From positions 186,001 to 250,000 of the forward strand of contig NZ_MOBR01000015.1 of NCBI RefSeq assembly GCF_003732705.1: 64,000 bases of DNA, read 5' to 3'. A program made the position numbers and the translations under genes. Below, piece after piece: positions 1 through 8,708 of the stretch (position 1 is the first letter of the stretch; each line of letters starts with the position of its first letter). The stretch comes from Pseudomonas frederiksbergensis (lineage in GTDB: Bacteria; Pseudomonadota; Gammaproteobacteria; Pseudomonadales; Pseudomonadaceae). The notes beneath the pieces are model-generated. The model worked only from the letters and a program-made list of their open reading frames with translations, made no database searches and was not told the origin of the DNA.

Positions 1-1
1 C

Positions 2-451
2 GCCCTGACCCGCGACCTGCAACTGACCGCCAACGTCGGCTATCTGCAAAGCCAGTACGACGACTTCGAAAACGCCAGCGGCGCCGGGGTCGATGCCAAC
101 GGTAAACAACTGGTGTTCTCGCCACGCTGGAACGCCAGCGTCGGCCTCAACTACACGATCCCGGCGGGACTGCCCGGCGTTTGGCTGGCGGGCACCGATG
201 CGCAGTTCCAGACCAAGTCCTACGCCAACGCACTGAACGACGACGTGCAGGAAATCCCCCAACAGACCTTCTGGAACGCCAACACCCGCTACATCTCCAG
301 CGACGGTCACTGGACCACGACGCTGGCGGTGAAAAACCTGCTCGACCGCGCCTACCCGCAATCGGTCGGCTACGTGCCGTCCAGTGGCGCCCGCTTCTAC
401 TCGATCAACGACCCGCGAACCCTGTTGTTGTCGCTGCGTTACGACCTCTAA
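2..451 (+). CDS. TonB-dependent receptor, C-terminal part (5' end outside window)
   Basis: The window opens inside an outer-membrane TonB-dependent receptor; about 149 C-terminal residues are visible. They have the alternating aromatic/polar pattern of beta-barrel strands and the family's usual ending: a VKNLLDRAYPQS segment followed by a last strand, LLLSLRYDL, close to the aromatic-terminated C-terminus recognised by the BAM complex. Plug, TonB box and signal peptide are outside the window, so the ligand cannot be inferred from it. It ends 51 bases before an exported amine oxidase on the same strand, so the two are probably co-transcribed. The family call is secure. Confidence 0.85.
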   Translation, partial: ALTRDLQLTANVGYLQSQYDDFENASGAGVDANGKQLVFSPRWNASVGLNYTIPAGLPGVWLAGTDAQFQTKSYANALNDDVQEIPQQTFWNANTRYISSDGHWTTTLAVKNLLDRAYPQSVGYVPSSGARFYSINDPRTLLLSLRYDL

Positions 452-502
452 CCCTCCCCCCTACACCGGATTCGATATCGCTTACTGCCAAGGAGCAACA
501 CG

Positions 503-2077
503 ATGGCTTTTACCCGCAGAGAACTGATTACCCGCATTGCCGCTGTCGGTGGCTACTCCGCCGCCGTCGGCGCCCTCGGCGCTTTGGGGCTGACGCCTCA
601 AGCCGTGGCGGCGAGTTTCAAACCGCTGCAATTGGGCAGCAGTGGCAAAGGCAAAAACGTGGTGATCGTCGGCGCCGGCATCTCCGGGCTGGTCAGTGCC
701 TATGAGCTGCGCAAGGCCGGTTTCAACGTGACGATTCTCGAAGCCCGTGAACGAGTCGGCGGACGCAACTGGACCTTGCGACGCGGCACTCAAGTCGATT
801 TCGACGATGGTGTCAGCCAGACCGTCGACTTCGATGAAGGGCACTTCTTCAACGCCGGCCCGGCGCGGATTCCCAGCCACCACCAGACCATCCTCGGCTA
901 CTGCCGCGAGTTGGGTGTGGAGCTGCAAGTGCTGGTCAACAGCAGCCGCAACGCGCTGGCCTTGCCGGACCCAAGCAAACCGGCGTTCCAGTTGCGCCAG
1001 GCGGTCAACGACACTCGCGGGCAACTCTCGGAATTGCTGGCACGCACCGTCAGTCGCAAAGCCCTGGACCAGGACTTGAGCGTCGATGATCGCAAGGCGC
1101 TGCTGAATTTCCTCAAGGTCTATGGCGACCTGAATGCTGACTTCCAATACAAAGGCTCGGTGCGCTCGGGCTACACCCGCGTGCCCGGTGCCGGCGATCA
1201 AACCGGCGTGACCCGCGCACCGCTGGAGCTGCAAACCTTGCTCAATCCCAAGCTCTGGGGCGCGTTGGTGTTTGACGAAATCCCGGAGTTTTCCTCGACC
1301 ATGTTCCAACCGGTCGGCGGCATGGACCGGATTCCCTACGCGTTCTACGACAAGCTCAAGGATGCGGTGCGCTTCAACGCCGAGGTCAGCGATATCCAGA
1401 CCTCCGAGAGCGGCAGTCGCATCACTTATCGGGATCGCAAAACCGGCAAGACCCAGACCCTGAACGCCGATTACGCCGTGGTCACCGTGCCGCTGCCATT
1501 GCTGGCGAAACTGCCGAGCAACTTCAGCCCGCCGTTCAAGCAAGCGATTCTCAGCGCGCAAAGCGATCAGGCGAACAAAGTGGCGTGGCAGTCGCCGCGC
1601 TTTTGGGAAACCGACTTCAACATCTACGGCGGCCTCTCTTACCTGGACCATGAAGTCAAAGGTTTGTGGTACCCCAGCGATCGGCTGAACAGCGCCCAGG
1701 GCATTTTGGTCGCGGCCTATAACACCAGCGAATCGGCCCAGGCCTTCAGCAAAAAATCCATCGCCGAACAGTTTGCCTCGTCCCGGCAAGCCGTCGAATT
1801 GCTGCACCCCGGCCACAGCGCCCAGCTGCAAAAACCGGTGGCCATCAATTGGGCCAAAGTGCCCTTCAGCAAAGGCCCGTGGATCGTCAACGACGAGGTT
1901 GGCGAGAGCGCCTACCAGATTCTCAACGAACCTCAGGGCCGGACTTACCTGGCCAGCGACGCCCTCGCCCACGGCGGTGTCGGCATCTGGCAGAACAGCG
2001 CCGCCGACTCGGCCCGACGCATCGTCGCGCTGATTGGCCGACATGCCGAACGCACTCAATCGGGCGTAGCCGCCTGA
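503..2077 (+). CDS. Exported flavin monoamine / L-amino-acid oxidase family protein
   Basis: 524-residue FAD-dependent amine oxidase. The N-terminus has a twin-arginine-like signal (TRRELIT, then an Ala/Gly-rich hydrophobic stretch ending near AVAA at about residue 36), so Tat export of a folded flavoprotein is likely. The ADP-binding Rossmann motif VIVGAGISGLVSAYEL starts near residue 54 and is followed by ARERVGGR, typical of the MAO/LAAO family. Enzymes of this family oxidise amines or amino acids to imines with H2O2 release; the substrate is not deducible here. An AAGGAG-like ribosome site precedes the ATG. The next gene is a RidA-like imine/enamine deaminase, which fits an imine product. 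Confidence 0.85.
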   Translation: MAFTRRELITRIAAVGGYSAAVGALGALGLTPQAVAASFKPLQLGSSGKGKNVVIVGAGISGLVSAYELRKAGFNVTILEARERVGGRNWTLRRGTQVDFDDGVSQTVDFDEGHFFNAGPARIPSHHQTILGYCRELGVELQVLVNSSRNALALPDPSKPAFQLRQAVNDTRGQLSELLARTVSRKALDQDLSVDDRKALLNFLKVYGDLNADFQYKGSVRSGYTRVPGAGDQTGVTRAPLELQTLLNPKLWGALVFDEIPEFSSTMFQPVGGMDRIPYAFYDKLKDAVRFNAEVSDIQTSESGSRITYRDRKTGKTQTLNADYAVVTVPLPLLAKLPSNFSPPFKQAILSAQSDQANKVAWQSPRFWETDFNIYGGLSYLDHEVKGLWYPSDRLNSAQGILVAAYNTSESAQAFSKKSIAEQFASSRQAVELLHPGHSAQLQKPVAINWAKVPFSKGPWIVNDEVGESAYQILNEPQGRTYLASDALAHGGVGIWQNSAADSARRIVALIGRHAERTQSGVAA

Positions 2078-2090
2078 TGCCAGTTAAACC

Positions 2091-2183
2091 CTGTGGGAGC
2101 GAGCCTGCTCGCGAAGACGTCGGCACATTCAACACCGATGTCGCCTGACACACCGCTTTCGCGAGCAGGCTCGCTCCCACAGG
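2091..2183. repeat. REPIN (paired inverted REP sequences)
   Basis: Two arms of the type GTGGGAGCGAGCCTGCTCGCG and its reverse complement flank about 40 bases of unrelated sequence. It lies between the amine oxidase and RidA genes. It can fold as a long hairpin and may affect stability or coupling of the transcript. Confidence 0.85.
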
Positions 2184-2216
2184 TCATCTCCCCCGCCTCA
2201 ATTAAAGGACTGAACG

Positions 2217-2714
2217 ATGAAAGCCATTACCTTGCTCACAGGATTGCTCATGACCGCCACCGCCCTCACCACCCAGGCCGACGAGATCAAACGCATCGCC
2301 CTGCCCAACTCGAACTTCCCGATTTCCCTGGCGGTGTCGGTGCCGGCGCAAACCGAGCTGTTGTTTGTCAGCGGATTGCTCGCCGATCTGCATGATCCAA
2401 AAGCGCCCAAAGATTCCTTCGCCGCTTATGGCGATACCGCGACCCAGACCACTTCGATCCTGAACAAGCTCAAAGGCGTGCTGCAAAGCCAGGGCCTGGA
2501 CCTCGGCGATGTGGTGCAACTGCGAGTGTTCCTGGTGGGCGATCCGGCCAAGGGCAACAAACTCGATTTCGCCGGGTTGCAGGAAGGCTATACGCCGTTC
2601 TTCGGCAGTGCCGCGCAACCGAACAAACCGGCGCGCACGGCGATTCAGGTCGTGGCCCTGCCGCTGCCCGGTGGCCTGGTGGAAATCGAAGCCGTCGCCG
2701 CACGCAAGAAGTGA
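2217..2714 (+). CDS. RidA-family protein with signal peptide
   Basis: 165 residues: a Sec-type signal peptide (MKAITLLTGLLMTATALTTQA, cleavage around residue 21) followed by a RidA/YjgF/Rid domain with the conserved run from PFVSG-like LFVSGLLAD to the C-terminal PLPGGLVEIEAVAA. RidA proteins hydrolyse reactive enamines and imines. Cytosolic RidA is about 130 residues with no leader, so this is an exported variant. AAAGGA precedes the ATG at good spacing. It sits between an exported amine oxidase and a TonB receptor. The inferred job is to clear imines made by the oxidase in the periplasm; this is inference from context. Confidence 0.85.
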   Translation: MKAITLLTGLLMTATALTTQADEIKRIALPNSNFPISLAVSVPAQTELLFVSGLLADLHDPKAPKDSFAAYGDTATQTTSILNKLKGVLQSQGLDLGDVVQLRVFLVGDPAKGNKLDFAGLQEGYTPFFGSAAQPNKPARTAIQVVALPLPGGLVEIEAVAARKK

Positions 2715-2750
2715 CACGGACAACACTAGAAATTCAGGAGCTTCACCCTT

Positions 2751-5225
2751 ATGCGCAACTGCCCAGTACCTGCTTATCGTCCTTTGTTATTGCCGCTGTC
2801 CTTCGCGTGCAGCCTGACCTCGTTCAGCCTCGAAGCCGCTGAAACCGGCGCGCCGACCCTCGACACGGTGGTCGTCACCGGCAACCGTGGCGCCGAGCAA
2901 CGTACCGTCACCACCAGCCCGACACCCATCGACGTGGTGACCGGCGAACAACTGCGCTCGGTCGGCAAACCGAGCCTGCTGGAAGCGCTGAGCAAATTCA
3001 TTCCCTCGTTCAACTTGCCCGACCGCGCCGGTTGGGATGCCAGCGGCGTGGTGCGTTCGGCGACTTTGCGCGGGCTGACCGCCTCCCACGTGCTGGTGCT
3101 GGTCAACGGCAAACGCCGACACACCAGCGCCACGCTGAACATCAACGGGATCAACAGCGGTGCTGCGCCGAGCGACCTGGACTTGATCCCGGTGGCATCC
3201 ATCGACCACATCGAAGTGCTGCGCGACGGTGCGGCAGCGCAATACGGTTCGGATGCGATCTCCGGGGTGATCAACATTATCCTCAAGCAGACCACCGGCG
3301 GCAGCTCCGACACCACCCTCGGCCAGGGCTATGACGGCAAGCGCGGCACCGGCCAGGAAGCGCTCAATTATGGTTTCCAGGTAGGTGAAGCCGGGGTGCT
3401 CAACGTCTCGCTGGACACCCGGTATCAGGAGCGCGACAACAAGGCCGGCAGCAACGGCTACAGCGCGCATTATTACCCCCAGGCCGACGGCTCGCCCGAC
3501 CCTCGCGAAGCCGACGCTAGCCACCACACCTACAAAGGCTACGGCTTGCCCCGCAGTCAATTGGCCGATGCCGGCTACAACCTCGACCTGCCGCTCAACG
3601 ATGGGCTGACCCTGTACTCGTTCTCAACCGTGGCCACCCGCGAGAACAACGACGGCCAGAACTTTCGCCTGCCCAGCGGGCGCAACACCATCACCACCGG
3701 CCCCAACGGTTATCCCGACGGCTACAGCCCTTATTGGCTGGTCAACGAAACCGATTTCCAGTCCGCGTTCGGCGCCAAGGGCGACAACTTCGGCGGCTGG
3801 GCCTGGGACCTCAGCAGCACCTACGGGCGCAACTACGCCAAGCAGCGGACCTACGACAACCAGAACCCGTCCCTTGGGGAAAATACCCCGAACAAATTCA
3901 CTTCCGGCATCTACATTGCCGATCAACTGACCAGCAACCTTGACCTGAAAAACAGCTACGACATCGGCCTGGCCAAACCCATGGACGTGGCGTTCGGCTT
4001 CGAGCATCGGCGGGAAAGCTACGAAACCCGCGCCGGCTCCGAAGCGTCGTATATCGATGGCGGTTATGTGTTCCCGGCGGGTCATCCCCGCGCCGGACAA
4101 CGTCCCGATCCGGGGGCGCAGGTCACCAACGGCATTACCCCGCAGGATGCGCAGAAAGTCAGCCGCAACAGCGTCGCCAGCTACATCGACCTGGGTTTCT
4201 ACCCGGTTGAACAGTGGTACGTCGGCATCGCCGGCCGCTACGAGCATTACAACGAAGGCGTCGGCGGCACCCGCAGTGGCAAGCTCAGCACCCGCTATGA
4301 GTTCAACCCGGTGTTCTCGGTGCGCGGCAGCGTCAGCAACGGCTTTCGCGCGCCGTCCCTGGCCAACCAGATTTTTACCGCGCGCTCGACCGGGTTCGAC
4401 ACCATCAATGGCGTCTACCAGTCCTATAACTACGTGATCCTGCCGGTGGACTCAGCGGGTGCTCAGGCCTTGGGCGCCGAAGCGTTGAAACCCGAACGCT
4501 CGACCAACTTCAGCCTCGGCTTCGCCCTGACCCCGAGCGAAGACCTGAGCCTGACCGTCGACGGTTACGTGATTAATCTGCGTGATCGCCTGGTCCTCAG
4601 CGAACGCTTCCAGGGCCCCGGCATCGCCGCCCTGCTCGACGGCATCGGCGTACCGGCCACGGCGGGCGCGCAGTACTTCACCAACGGCGCGAGCACCCGC
4701 ACTTCCGGGGTCGATGTGGTCGGTAACTATCGGCAGAACCTCAACCGCTACGGCACGGTGAAGTGGACGGCAGCGCTGAACTACAACCACACGCAGATCC
4801 TCAGCGTGAACGACACGCCGGAGCAACTGACGGCACTGGGGAATTTTCAGCTGATGGGGCGCCAGTCCCGGGCGCTGATCACCAAGACCTCGCCGAGCAG
4901 CAAGATGATTTTTGCCGCCGACTGGGGCATCAGCGACTTCGACGTCAACCTGCGGCTGACCCGTTATGGCACGTACACCGAGGTCAACAGCTCGAGCGAT
5001 CCGAGCCTGGACCGCGAGTACTCGGCGAAATGGATTACCGACCTCGACGTCGCTTATGCGCTGAGCAAACAACTGACCGTGGCCGTGGGCGCGCAGAACC
5101 TGTTCGACAAGTACCCGGACCACATCGGCGTGCCCAACTCGTCGTTCGGCGACAACTGGGGCAGCTATTCGCCATTCGGTTTTACTGGCGGCTACTACTA
5201 CACCCGCTTGCAGTACGCGTTCTGA
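2751..5225 (+). CDS. TonB-dependent receptor
   Basis: 824-residue outer-membrane receptor. It has a signal peptide (to about residue 29), a TonB-box-like segment LDTVVVTGNRG, and a plug domain containing TLRGLTASHVLVLVNGKRR and IEVLRDGAAAQYGSDAISGVINI (about residues 50-175). A long beta-barrel follows, ending in the aromatic strand YTRLQYAF. Its length and plug resemble the large-substrate receptors seen in many proteobacteria; the ligand is unknown. It is the last gene of a plus-strand run (receptor, amine oxidase, RidA, receptor). The start has AGGAG about ten bases upstream. Confidence 0.9.
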   Translation: MRNCPVPAYRPLLLPLSFACSLTSFSLEAAETGAPTLDTVVVTGNRGAEQRTVTTSPTPIDVVTGEQLRSVGKPSLLEALSKFIPSFNLPDRAGWDASGVVRSATLRGLTASHVLVLVNGKRRHTSATLNINGINSGAAPSDLDLIPVASIDHIEVLRDGAAAQYGSDAISGVINIILKQTTGGSSDTTLGQGYDGKRGTGQEALNYGFQVGEAGVLNVSLDTRYQERDNKAGSNGYSAHYYPQADGSPDPREADASHHTYKGYGLPRSQLADAGYNLDLPLNDGLTLYSFSTVATRENNDGQNFRLPSGRNTITTGPNGYPDGYSPYWLVNETDFQSAFGAKGDNFGGWAWDLSSTYGRNYAKQRTYDNQNPSLGENTPNKFTSGIYIADQLTSNLDLKNSYDIGLAKPMDVAFGFEHRRESYETRAGSEASYIDGGYVFPAGHPRAGQRPDPGAQVTNGITPQDAQKVSRNSVASYIDLGFYPVEQWYVGIAGRYEHYNEGVGGTRSGKLSTRYEFNPVFSVRGSVSNGFRAPSLANQIFTARSTGFDTINGVYQSYNYVILPVDSAGAQALGAEALKPERSTNFSLGFALTPSEDLSLTVDGYVINLRDRLVLSERFQGPGIAALLDGIGVPATAGAQYFTNGASTRTSGVDVVGNYRQNLNRYGTVKWTAALNYNHTQILSVNDTPEQLTALGNFQLMGRQSRALITKTSPSSKMIFAADWGISDFDVNLRLTRYGTYTEVNSSSDPSLDREYSAKWITDLDVAYALSKQLTVAVGAQNLFDKYPDHIGVPNSSFGDNWGSYSPFGFTGGYYYTRLQYAF

Positions 5226-5240
5226 TGTCAAATCGCAGGC

Positions 5241-5285
5241 AAAAAAAATCCCAGGCAGCTGATGGACGCCTGGGACTTAAAAATG
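5241..5285. terminator. Intrinsic terminator, best on the minus strand
   Basis: Stem TCCCAGGC (5249-5256) pairs with GCCTGGGA (5268-5275) around an 11-base loop. On the minus strand the stem is followed by eight T residues, so it should end the transcript of the NDH-2-like gene. On the plus strand it lies just after the TonB receptor with only a weak T tract. Confidence 0.75.
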
Positions 5286-5421
5286 CATAAACCGTGGTGG
5301 TGAACGCGGGGCGATATTAACCTACTAAAACACTTTGAAACAATATATTTCTGCGCACTGTTCGGTTAATTAGACTCGTAAGCCCTTATATATCATCACT
5401 ATTTGTGCGGACTTCTGCGCC

Positions 5422-6624
5422 TCAAGCGATTGGGATCAGCGGATCCGCAGCGGCCCATGCCGTTTCACGATTGGCTGCTGGCGGGTAAATCCACACGGTG
5501 TTGATCTGGGTTTTAAGCTCTTTGCCTTCCTGCTTCACCAGTTTCACCTGGCGATCCCAACCTTCGGTGTACACCGCGCCCCAGGCGCCCAGGTCCAGGC
5601 ACGTCACGTACTTGGGCTGGCTGTACAGGGTCGGGTCCACACCGAGAATCTGCGCAGCCACGTTGTTACCGGCGTGACGGCCCAGGACGATGGCGTGCTG
5701 GCAGGTCATCAGTGCGTGGTTGCCGATGTCGTCGGATGCCGCGTACGCCACGTCACCGGTGGCAAAAATATCGTCCTGGCCAATGACTTTCAGGTGCGCG
5801 TCAACGTGCAGGCGGCCAAGGTTATCGCGTTCGCCCGGCACCTGTTCGGTCAACGAGCTGGCCCGCACACCGGTGGTCCAGATCACGGTCCTGGCTTCGA
5901 TGCGCTGGCCATCGGCCAACGTCACACCGTTTTCATCGACCGATACGACCGTCGATTTCAGCTGCCACTTCACACCCAGCTCAGTACTGGCCTCGGCGAT
6001 GGACTGGCTGATTTCAGCGCCCATGGACGCACCGACCTTTTCGCCGCGATCAACGATGATCACGTTGATGTCGGCGCGGTCACCCAGGATTGCTCGCAGA
6101 CGGGCAGGCATTTCGGTCGCAGTTTCAATCCCGGTGAAGCCGCCGCCAGCCACCACGACGGTGTTGCGGGCGTTGCTTTCTGGCAGGTTGGCCAGGGATT
6201 TCAAGTGATTTTCCAGACGCACGGCTTGTTCGATCTGATCGACGTCAAAGGCATATTCGGCCACGCCCGGGGTGTTGGACGACGCCAGACGGCTACCTGT
6301 AGCCAGAACGAGTTTGTCGTAGCTGCACTCCTTTTTGGTGCCGGAAGCATCGATGTAGCCAACGCGTTTTTGCTCAACGTCGATGGTTTCGGCGGCGCCC
6401 TTGATGAACTTCACGCCCACCGCATCGAACAGCTCGCCAATCGGCGCGGCCAATTGATGAGCATTCGGTTCGTAAAAGCGCGGACGCACCCGCAGCTCGG
6501 CCTGTGGGGCCAGGACGGTCACTTCAACCCCATCGTGACCGTGAATATCGAACAGGCGCGTGGCGCTCAACGCCGTCCACATACCACCGAAACCTGCACC
6601 AATGACCAGAATCTGCTGTTTCAT
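5422..6624 (-). CDS. NDH-2-like FAD/NAD(P)H oxidoreductase
   Basis: 400 residues with the two Rossmann motifs of the pyridine-nucleotide-disulfide family: FAD site ILVIGAGFGGMW at the N-terminus and NADH site VVVAGGGFTGIETATEM near residue 160. IFATGDVAY near residue 290 is the second FAD contact. This matches single-subunit type II NADH dehydrogenases, although the length is slightly short of typical Ndh (about 430) and no C-terminal membrane anchor helix is obvious. It probably oxidises NADH with a quinone or other acceptor at the membrane. GGAG precedes the ATG. It is divergent from an Rrf2 regulator, which may control it. Confidence 0.85.
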   Translation of the reverse strand: MKQQILVIGAGFGGMWTALSATRLFDIHGHDGVEVTVLAPQAELRVRPRFYEPNAHQLAAPIGELFDAVGVKFIKGAAETIDVEQKRVGYIDASGTKKECSYDKLVLATGSRLASSNTPGVAEYAFDVDQIEQAVRLENHLKSLANLPESNARNTVVVAGGGFTGIETATEMPARLRAILGDRADINVIIVDRGEKVGASMGAEISQSIAEASTELGVKWQLKSTVVSVDENGVTLADGQRIEARTVIWTTGVRASSLTEQVPGERDNLGRLHVDAHLKVIGQDDIFATGDVAYAASDDIGNHALMTCQHAIVLGRHAGNNVAAQILGVDPTLYSQPKYVTCLDLGAWGAVYTEGWDRQVKLVKQEGKELKTQINTVWIYPPAANRETAWAAADPLIPIA

Positions 6625-6885
6625 TTATAACTCCGAGAGGTAAACCAAATGATGAATTTGTTTAGGATCAGCGAGCGCTGCCGAGCGAACAACTACGACT
6701 CTATTGGTCGCCTTTAATCCAAACAAGTCAACATTACTGATCATTCCTATCGGTTTATCAGATCTGTTCCTGCAAGCCTTCTAAACCGGCCTTCAACGAT
6801 CTTGCGTGCCTGTGAGAAACAAACAACGAACAAGCCGCAGTCGATGAAGCGCGTTGCCGCCCTCCTGTCCCGCTGCTAATATTTG

Positions 6886-6900
6886 CGACAAATTTAGTCG
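6886..6900. promoter_or_regulatory. Candidate Rrf2 operator
   Basis: Imperfect inverted repeat with arms CGACnAA and TTnGTCG just upstream of the ribosome site of the Rrf2 gene. Placement fits autoregulation. It is identified by eye from symmetry only. Confidence 0.35.
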
Positions 6901-6909
6901 GAGATCCCT

Positions 6910-7467
6910 ATGTCTCTTTACAGCGCAGGCGTTGAGTACGGCATTCATTGCCTGCTTTTTCTGGTAGGCAATGGCGGCGACTCCCGCGAAGCGAGCGTGC
7001 GCGATCTCGCGGAGCTGCAAGGTGTACCGCTGGACTATCTGGCGAAGATCTTCACCAAACTGGCCAAGGCCAAACTGGTGGTCGCGACTGAGGGCGTACG
7101 CGGTGGTTTCAAACTGGCCAGGTTTGCCGATGAAATCACCTTGCTGGATATCGTCAACGCCATCGATGGCCAGAAGCTGATCTTCGATTGCCGCGAGATT
7201 CGCGGCCGCTGCGCCTTGTTCGAAGGCTCCCCACCGGCCTGGGCGCTGGACGGCGGGTGCGCGGTGCACGGGGCGATGATGACGGCGCAGAAACGCATGG
7301 AAGACGCCCTCGCCCAGACCACGATTCTTGACCTGGCCAGAAAGGTCGGACGCAAAGCCCCGCCGGAGTTCGCCGGGCAGGTGGATGAATGGCTGGTGGA
7401 TCGCAAAGAGAAGAAAAACGCCACAACGGCAGAGCAGAGCATTGCGGTGACTGACATCACCGACTAG
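6910..7467 (+). CDS. Rrf2-family transcriptional regulator, probable Fe-S sensor
   Basis: 185 residues. The N-terminal winged helix matches Rrf2 (YSAGVEYGIHCLLFLV; LAELQGVPLDYLAKIFTKL; GVRGGFKLAR, residues 5-70). Three cysteines, Cys94, Cys101 and Cys117, lie where IscR/NsrR/RsrR bind a [2Fe-2S] or [4Fe-4S] cluster, so redox or nitric-oxide sensing is plausible. Their spacing (C-x6-C-x15-C) is not that of IscR, so this is a separate subgroup. CGGAG precedes the ATG. The gene is divergent from the NDH-2-like oxidoreductase, its most likely target besides itself. Confidence 0.85.
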   Translation: MSLYSAGVEYGIHCLLFLVGNGGDSREASVRDLAELQGVPLDYLAKIFTKLAKAKLVVATEGVRGGFKLARFADEITLLDIVNAIDGQKLIFDCREIRGRCALFEGSPPAWALDGGCAVHGAMMTAQKRMEDALAQTTILDLARKVGRKAPPEFAGQVDEWLVDRKEKKNATTAEQSIAVTDITD

Positions 7468-7476
7468 CCCAAATGT

Positions 7477-7515
7477 AAAAAGCCGAAGCCGGAATAATCC
7501 GGGCTTCGGCTTTTT
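7477..7515. terminator. Bidirectional intrinsic terminator
   Basis: AAAAAGCCGAAGCC pairs with GGCTTCGGCTTTTT, giving a T tract in either direction. It lies between the convergent Rrf2 gene and the small lipoprotein gene. Confidence 0.9.
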
Positions 7516-7533
7516 CACAATCGATATCCAGCC

Positions 7534-7869
7534 TTACAAGCAGTCCCGCACCGCCTGCCTCAACGCCGCCGATTTCGCCCACGGCGGCCCCTGATACAAC
7601 GACACCCGGCTGCCATCCTTCGATTTCACGATATCCAGAATCTCGTCAGCCGTGATGATGCTCGGCGCGGTCAGGCGATAGCCGTTGGAAATGCCAATCT
7701 GAGTCGTCCTGGGAATCTGCTGTTGCCACAACGGCAGCACGCACGCCACGTATTCTTTAGGCGGCTTGCTGCTGTATTTGCTGACATTGGGCTCACCGGG
7801 CACAAGGGACGCGGGCAACGAACAACCCGCCAACATAGCCACCGCTACCCCCGCTATCAACATCCGCAT
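7534..7869 (-). CDS. Small putative lipoprotein
   Basis: 111 residues. The N-terminus MRMLIAGVAVAMLAGCS is a lipoprotein signal with lipobox LAGC and lipidated Cys16. The mature part is short, with PPKEYVACVLPLWQQ and a second cysteine near the C-terminus (VRDCL), so one disulfide is possible. The family is common in Pseudomonas but I know of no assigned function. Its stop sits next to the shared terminator with the Rrf2 gene, so it is a single-gene unit. Confidence 0.75.
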   Translation of the reverse strand: MRMLIAGVAVAMLAGCSLPASLVPGEPNVSKYSSKPPKEYVACVLPLWQQQIPRTTQIGISNGYRLTAPSIITADEILDIVKSKDGSRVSLYQGPPWAKSAALRQAVRDCL

Positions 7870-8034
7870 GACACTTCCTCATCCTGAAAAACGGCGAATG
7901 TAACTTGAAGCTACACAGACATCCAGCGAACGATTGGTAAAAGCGACAGAACCGCCGCACGTCCTTACGAACGGAACACCCGGCACGGGAATCGGGACTA
8001 ATCTTTCGTAGCGGGGAATTTGCAGGAGATCATC

Positions 8035-8274
8035 ATGTGGCTTAACGAACTCGAACAGGAACTTCGGCGCGACCTCCAAAGTGTGGAGTCGAATCTGCGG
8101 TGGTCGGCGGTAGAACTTTTGCGCCTGGCGGAACAGTTTCGCCAGGCCGGCAATGAAGTGGATGCCCAAGTGGCCCTACGGCTGCGGGAAGTGCTCCAGG
8201 GGGACGAAGAACGGCTGAAGAGCTACGCCGAGGAGGTTAAGGCGCGGCACATCAGCCGAACCAAACCTCAATAA
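8035..8274 (+). CDS. Small conserved hypothetical protein
   Basis: 79 residues, highly charged and rich in Leu, Glu and Arg (WLNELEQELRRDLQSVESN; LRLREVLQGDEERLKSY), so an all-helical or coiled-coil fold is likely. No signal peptide. The ATG at 8035 is chosen over an upstream TTG at 8020 because CAGGAG ends six bases before it. It is followed 13 bases later by the OsmE-like lipoprotein, so the two probably share a transcript. No function assigned. Confidence 0.7.
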   Translation: MWLNELEQELRRDLQSVESNLRWSAVELLRLAEQFRQAGNEVDAQVALRLREVLQGDEERLKSYAEEVKARHISRTKPQ

Positions 8275-8287
8275 CGGGACCACTGTC

Positions 8288-8653
8288 ATGAACAAGCCTC
8301 TGTTCGCCCTGCTCGTCGTGCTGGCAGCGTCGAGCGGTTGCAGCTCCGATTCACATGTCTATCGCAACCAGCCGCTGGTCGCCAAAGTCGAGAACGGCAT
8401 GAGCAAGGATCAGGTCGAGCAGATCGGCGGCAAGCCGTTGACCGTCACGGATCGCACGGTGGAACCCGGCAGTTGCTTTGACTACAAGCTGACCCAGGCT
8501 GGCCATCAACAACCCTACAACGTCAGCTTCGATGGCACCGGCAAGGTCGATCACACCAGCTTCATGAGCTGCGCGGAGTGGAGCAACGTCCAGCGCAAAG
8601 CCAGGGAGCCCTCCCATTCTTCCGGCGGAATGGGCGGTGGTGGCGGCTACTGA
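8288..8653 (+). CDS. osmE: OsmE-like osmotically inducible lipoprotein
   Basis: 121 residues. Lipobox around AASSGC puts the lipidated cysteine at residue 18. The mature part is a SmpA/OmlA (BamE-like) domain with the hallmark GMSKDQVEQIGGKP and a conserved CFDY...SCAEW cysteine pair, as in E. coli OsmE. The C-terminus ends in a Ser/Gly-rich tail (GGMGGGGGY) absent from the E. coli protein. OsmE is an envelope lipoprotein induced by osmotic stress; its molecular role is not settled. Family call good, symbol by similarity. Confidence 0.75.
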   Translation: MNKPLFALLVVLAASSGCSSDSHVYRNQPLVAKVENGMSKDQVEQIGGKPLTVTDRTVEPGSCFDYKLTQAGHQQPYNVSFDGTGKVDHTSFMSCAEWSNVQRKAREPSHSSGGMGGGGGY

Positions 8654-8663
8654 CCGATCAACC

Positions 8664-8692
8664 ATAAAAAAGCCCCGGTACCGGCCGGGGCT
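8664..8692 (-). terminator. Intrinsic terminator
   Basis: AGCCCCGG (8671-8678) pairs with CCGGGGCT (8685-8692). On the minus strand it is followed by six T residues, so it serves the small minus-strand gene that ends at 8709. It may also act on the convergent osmE-like gene. Confidence 0.75.
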
Positions 8693-8708
8693 ACTCGTAC
8701 ACCATGAA

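Noticed and set aside
482..2059. Long minus-strand open frame opposite the amine oxidase
   Set aside because: It mirrors the coding frame of a high-GC gene, has no family features and no ribosome site; the plus strand carries clear FAD motifs.
8020..8034. TTG start for the small protein at 8035
   Set aside because: It overlaps the CAGGAG ribosome site that serves the ATG at 8035.
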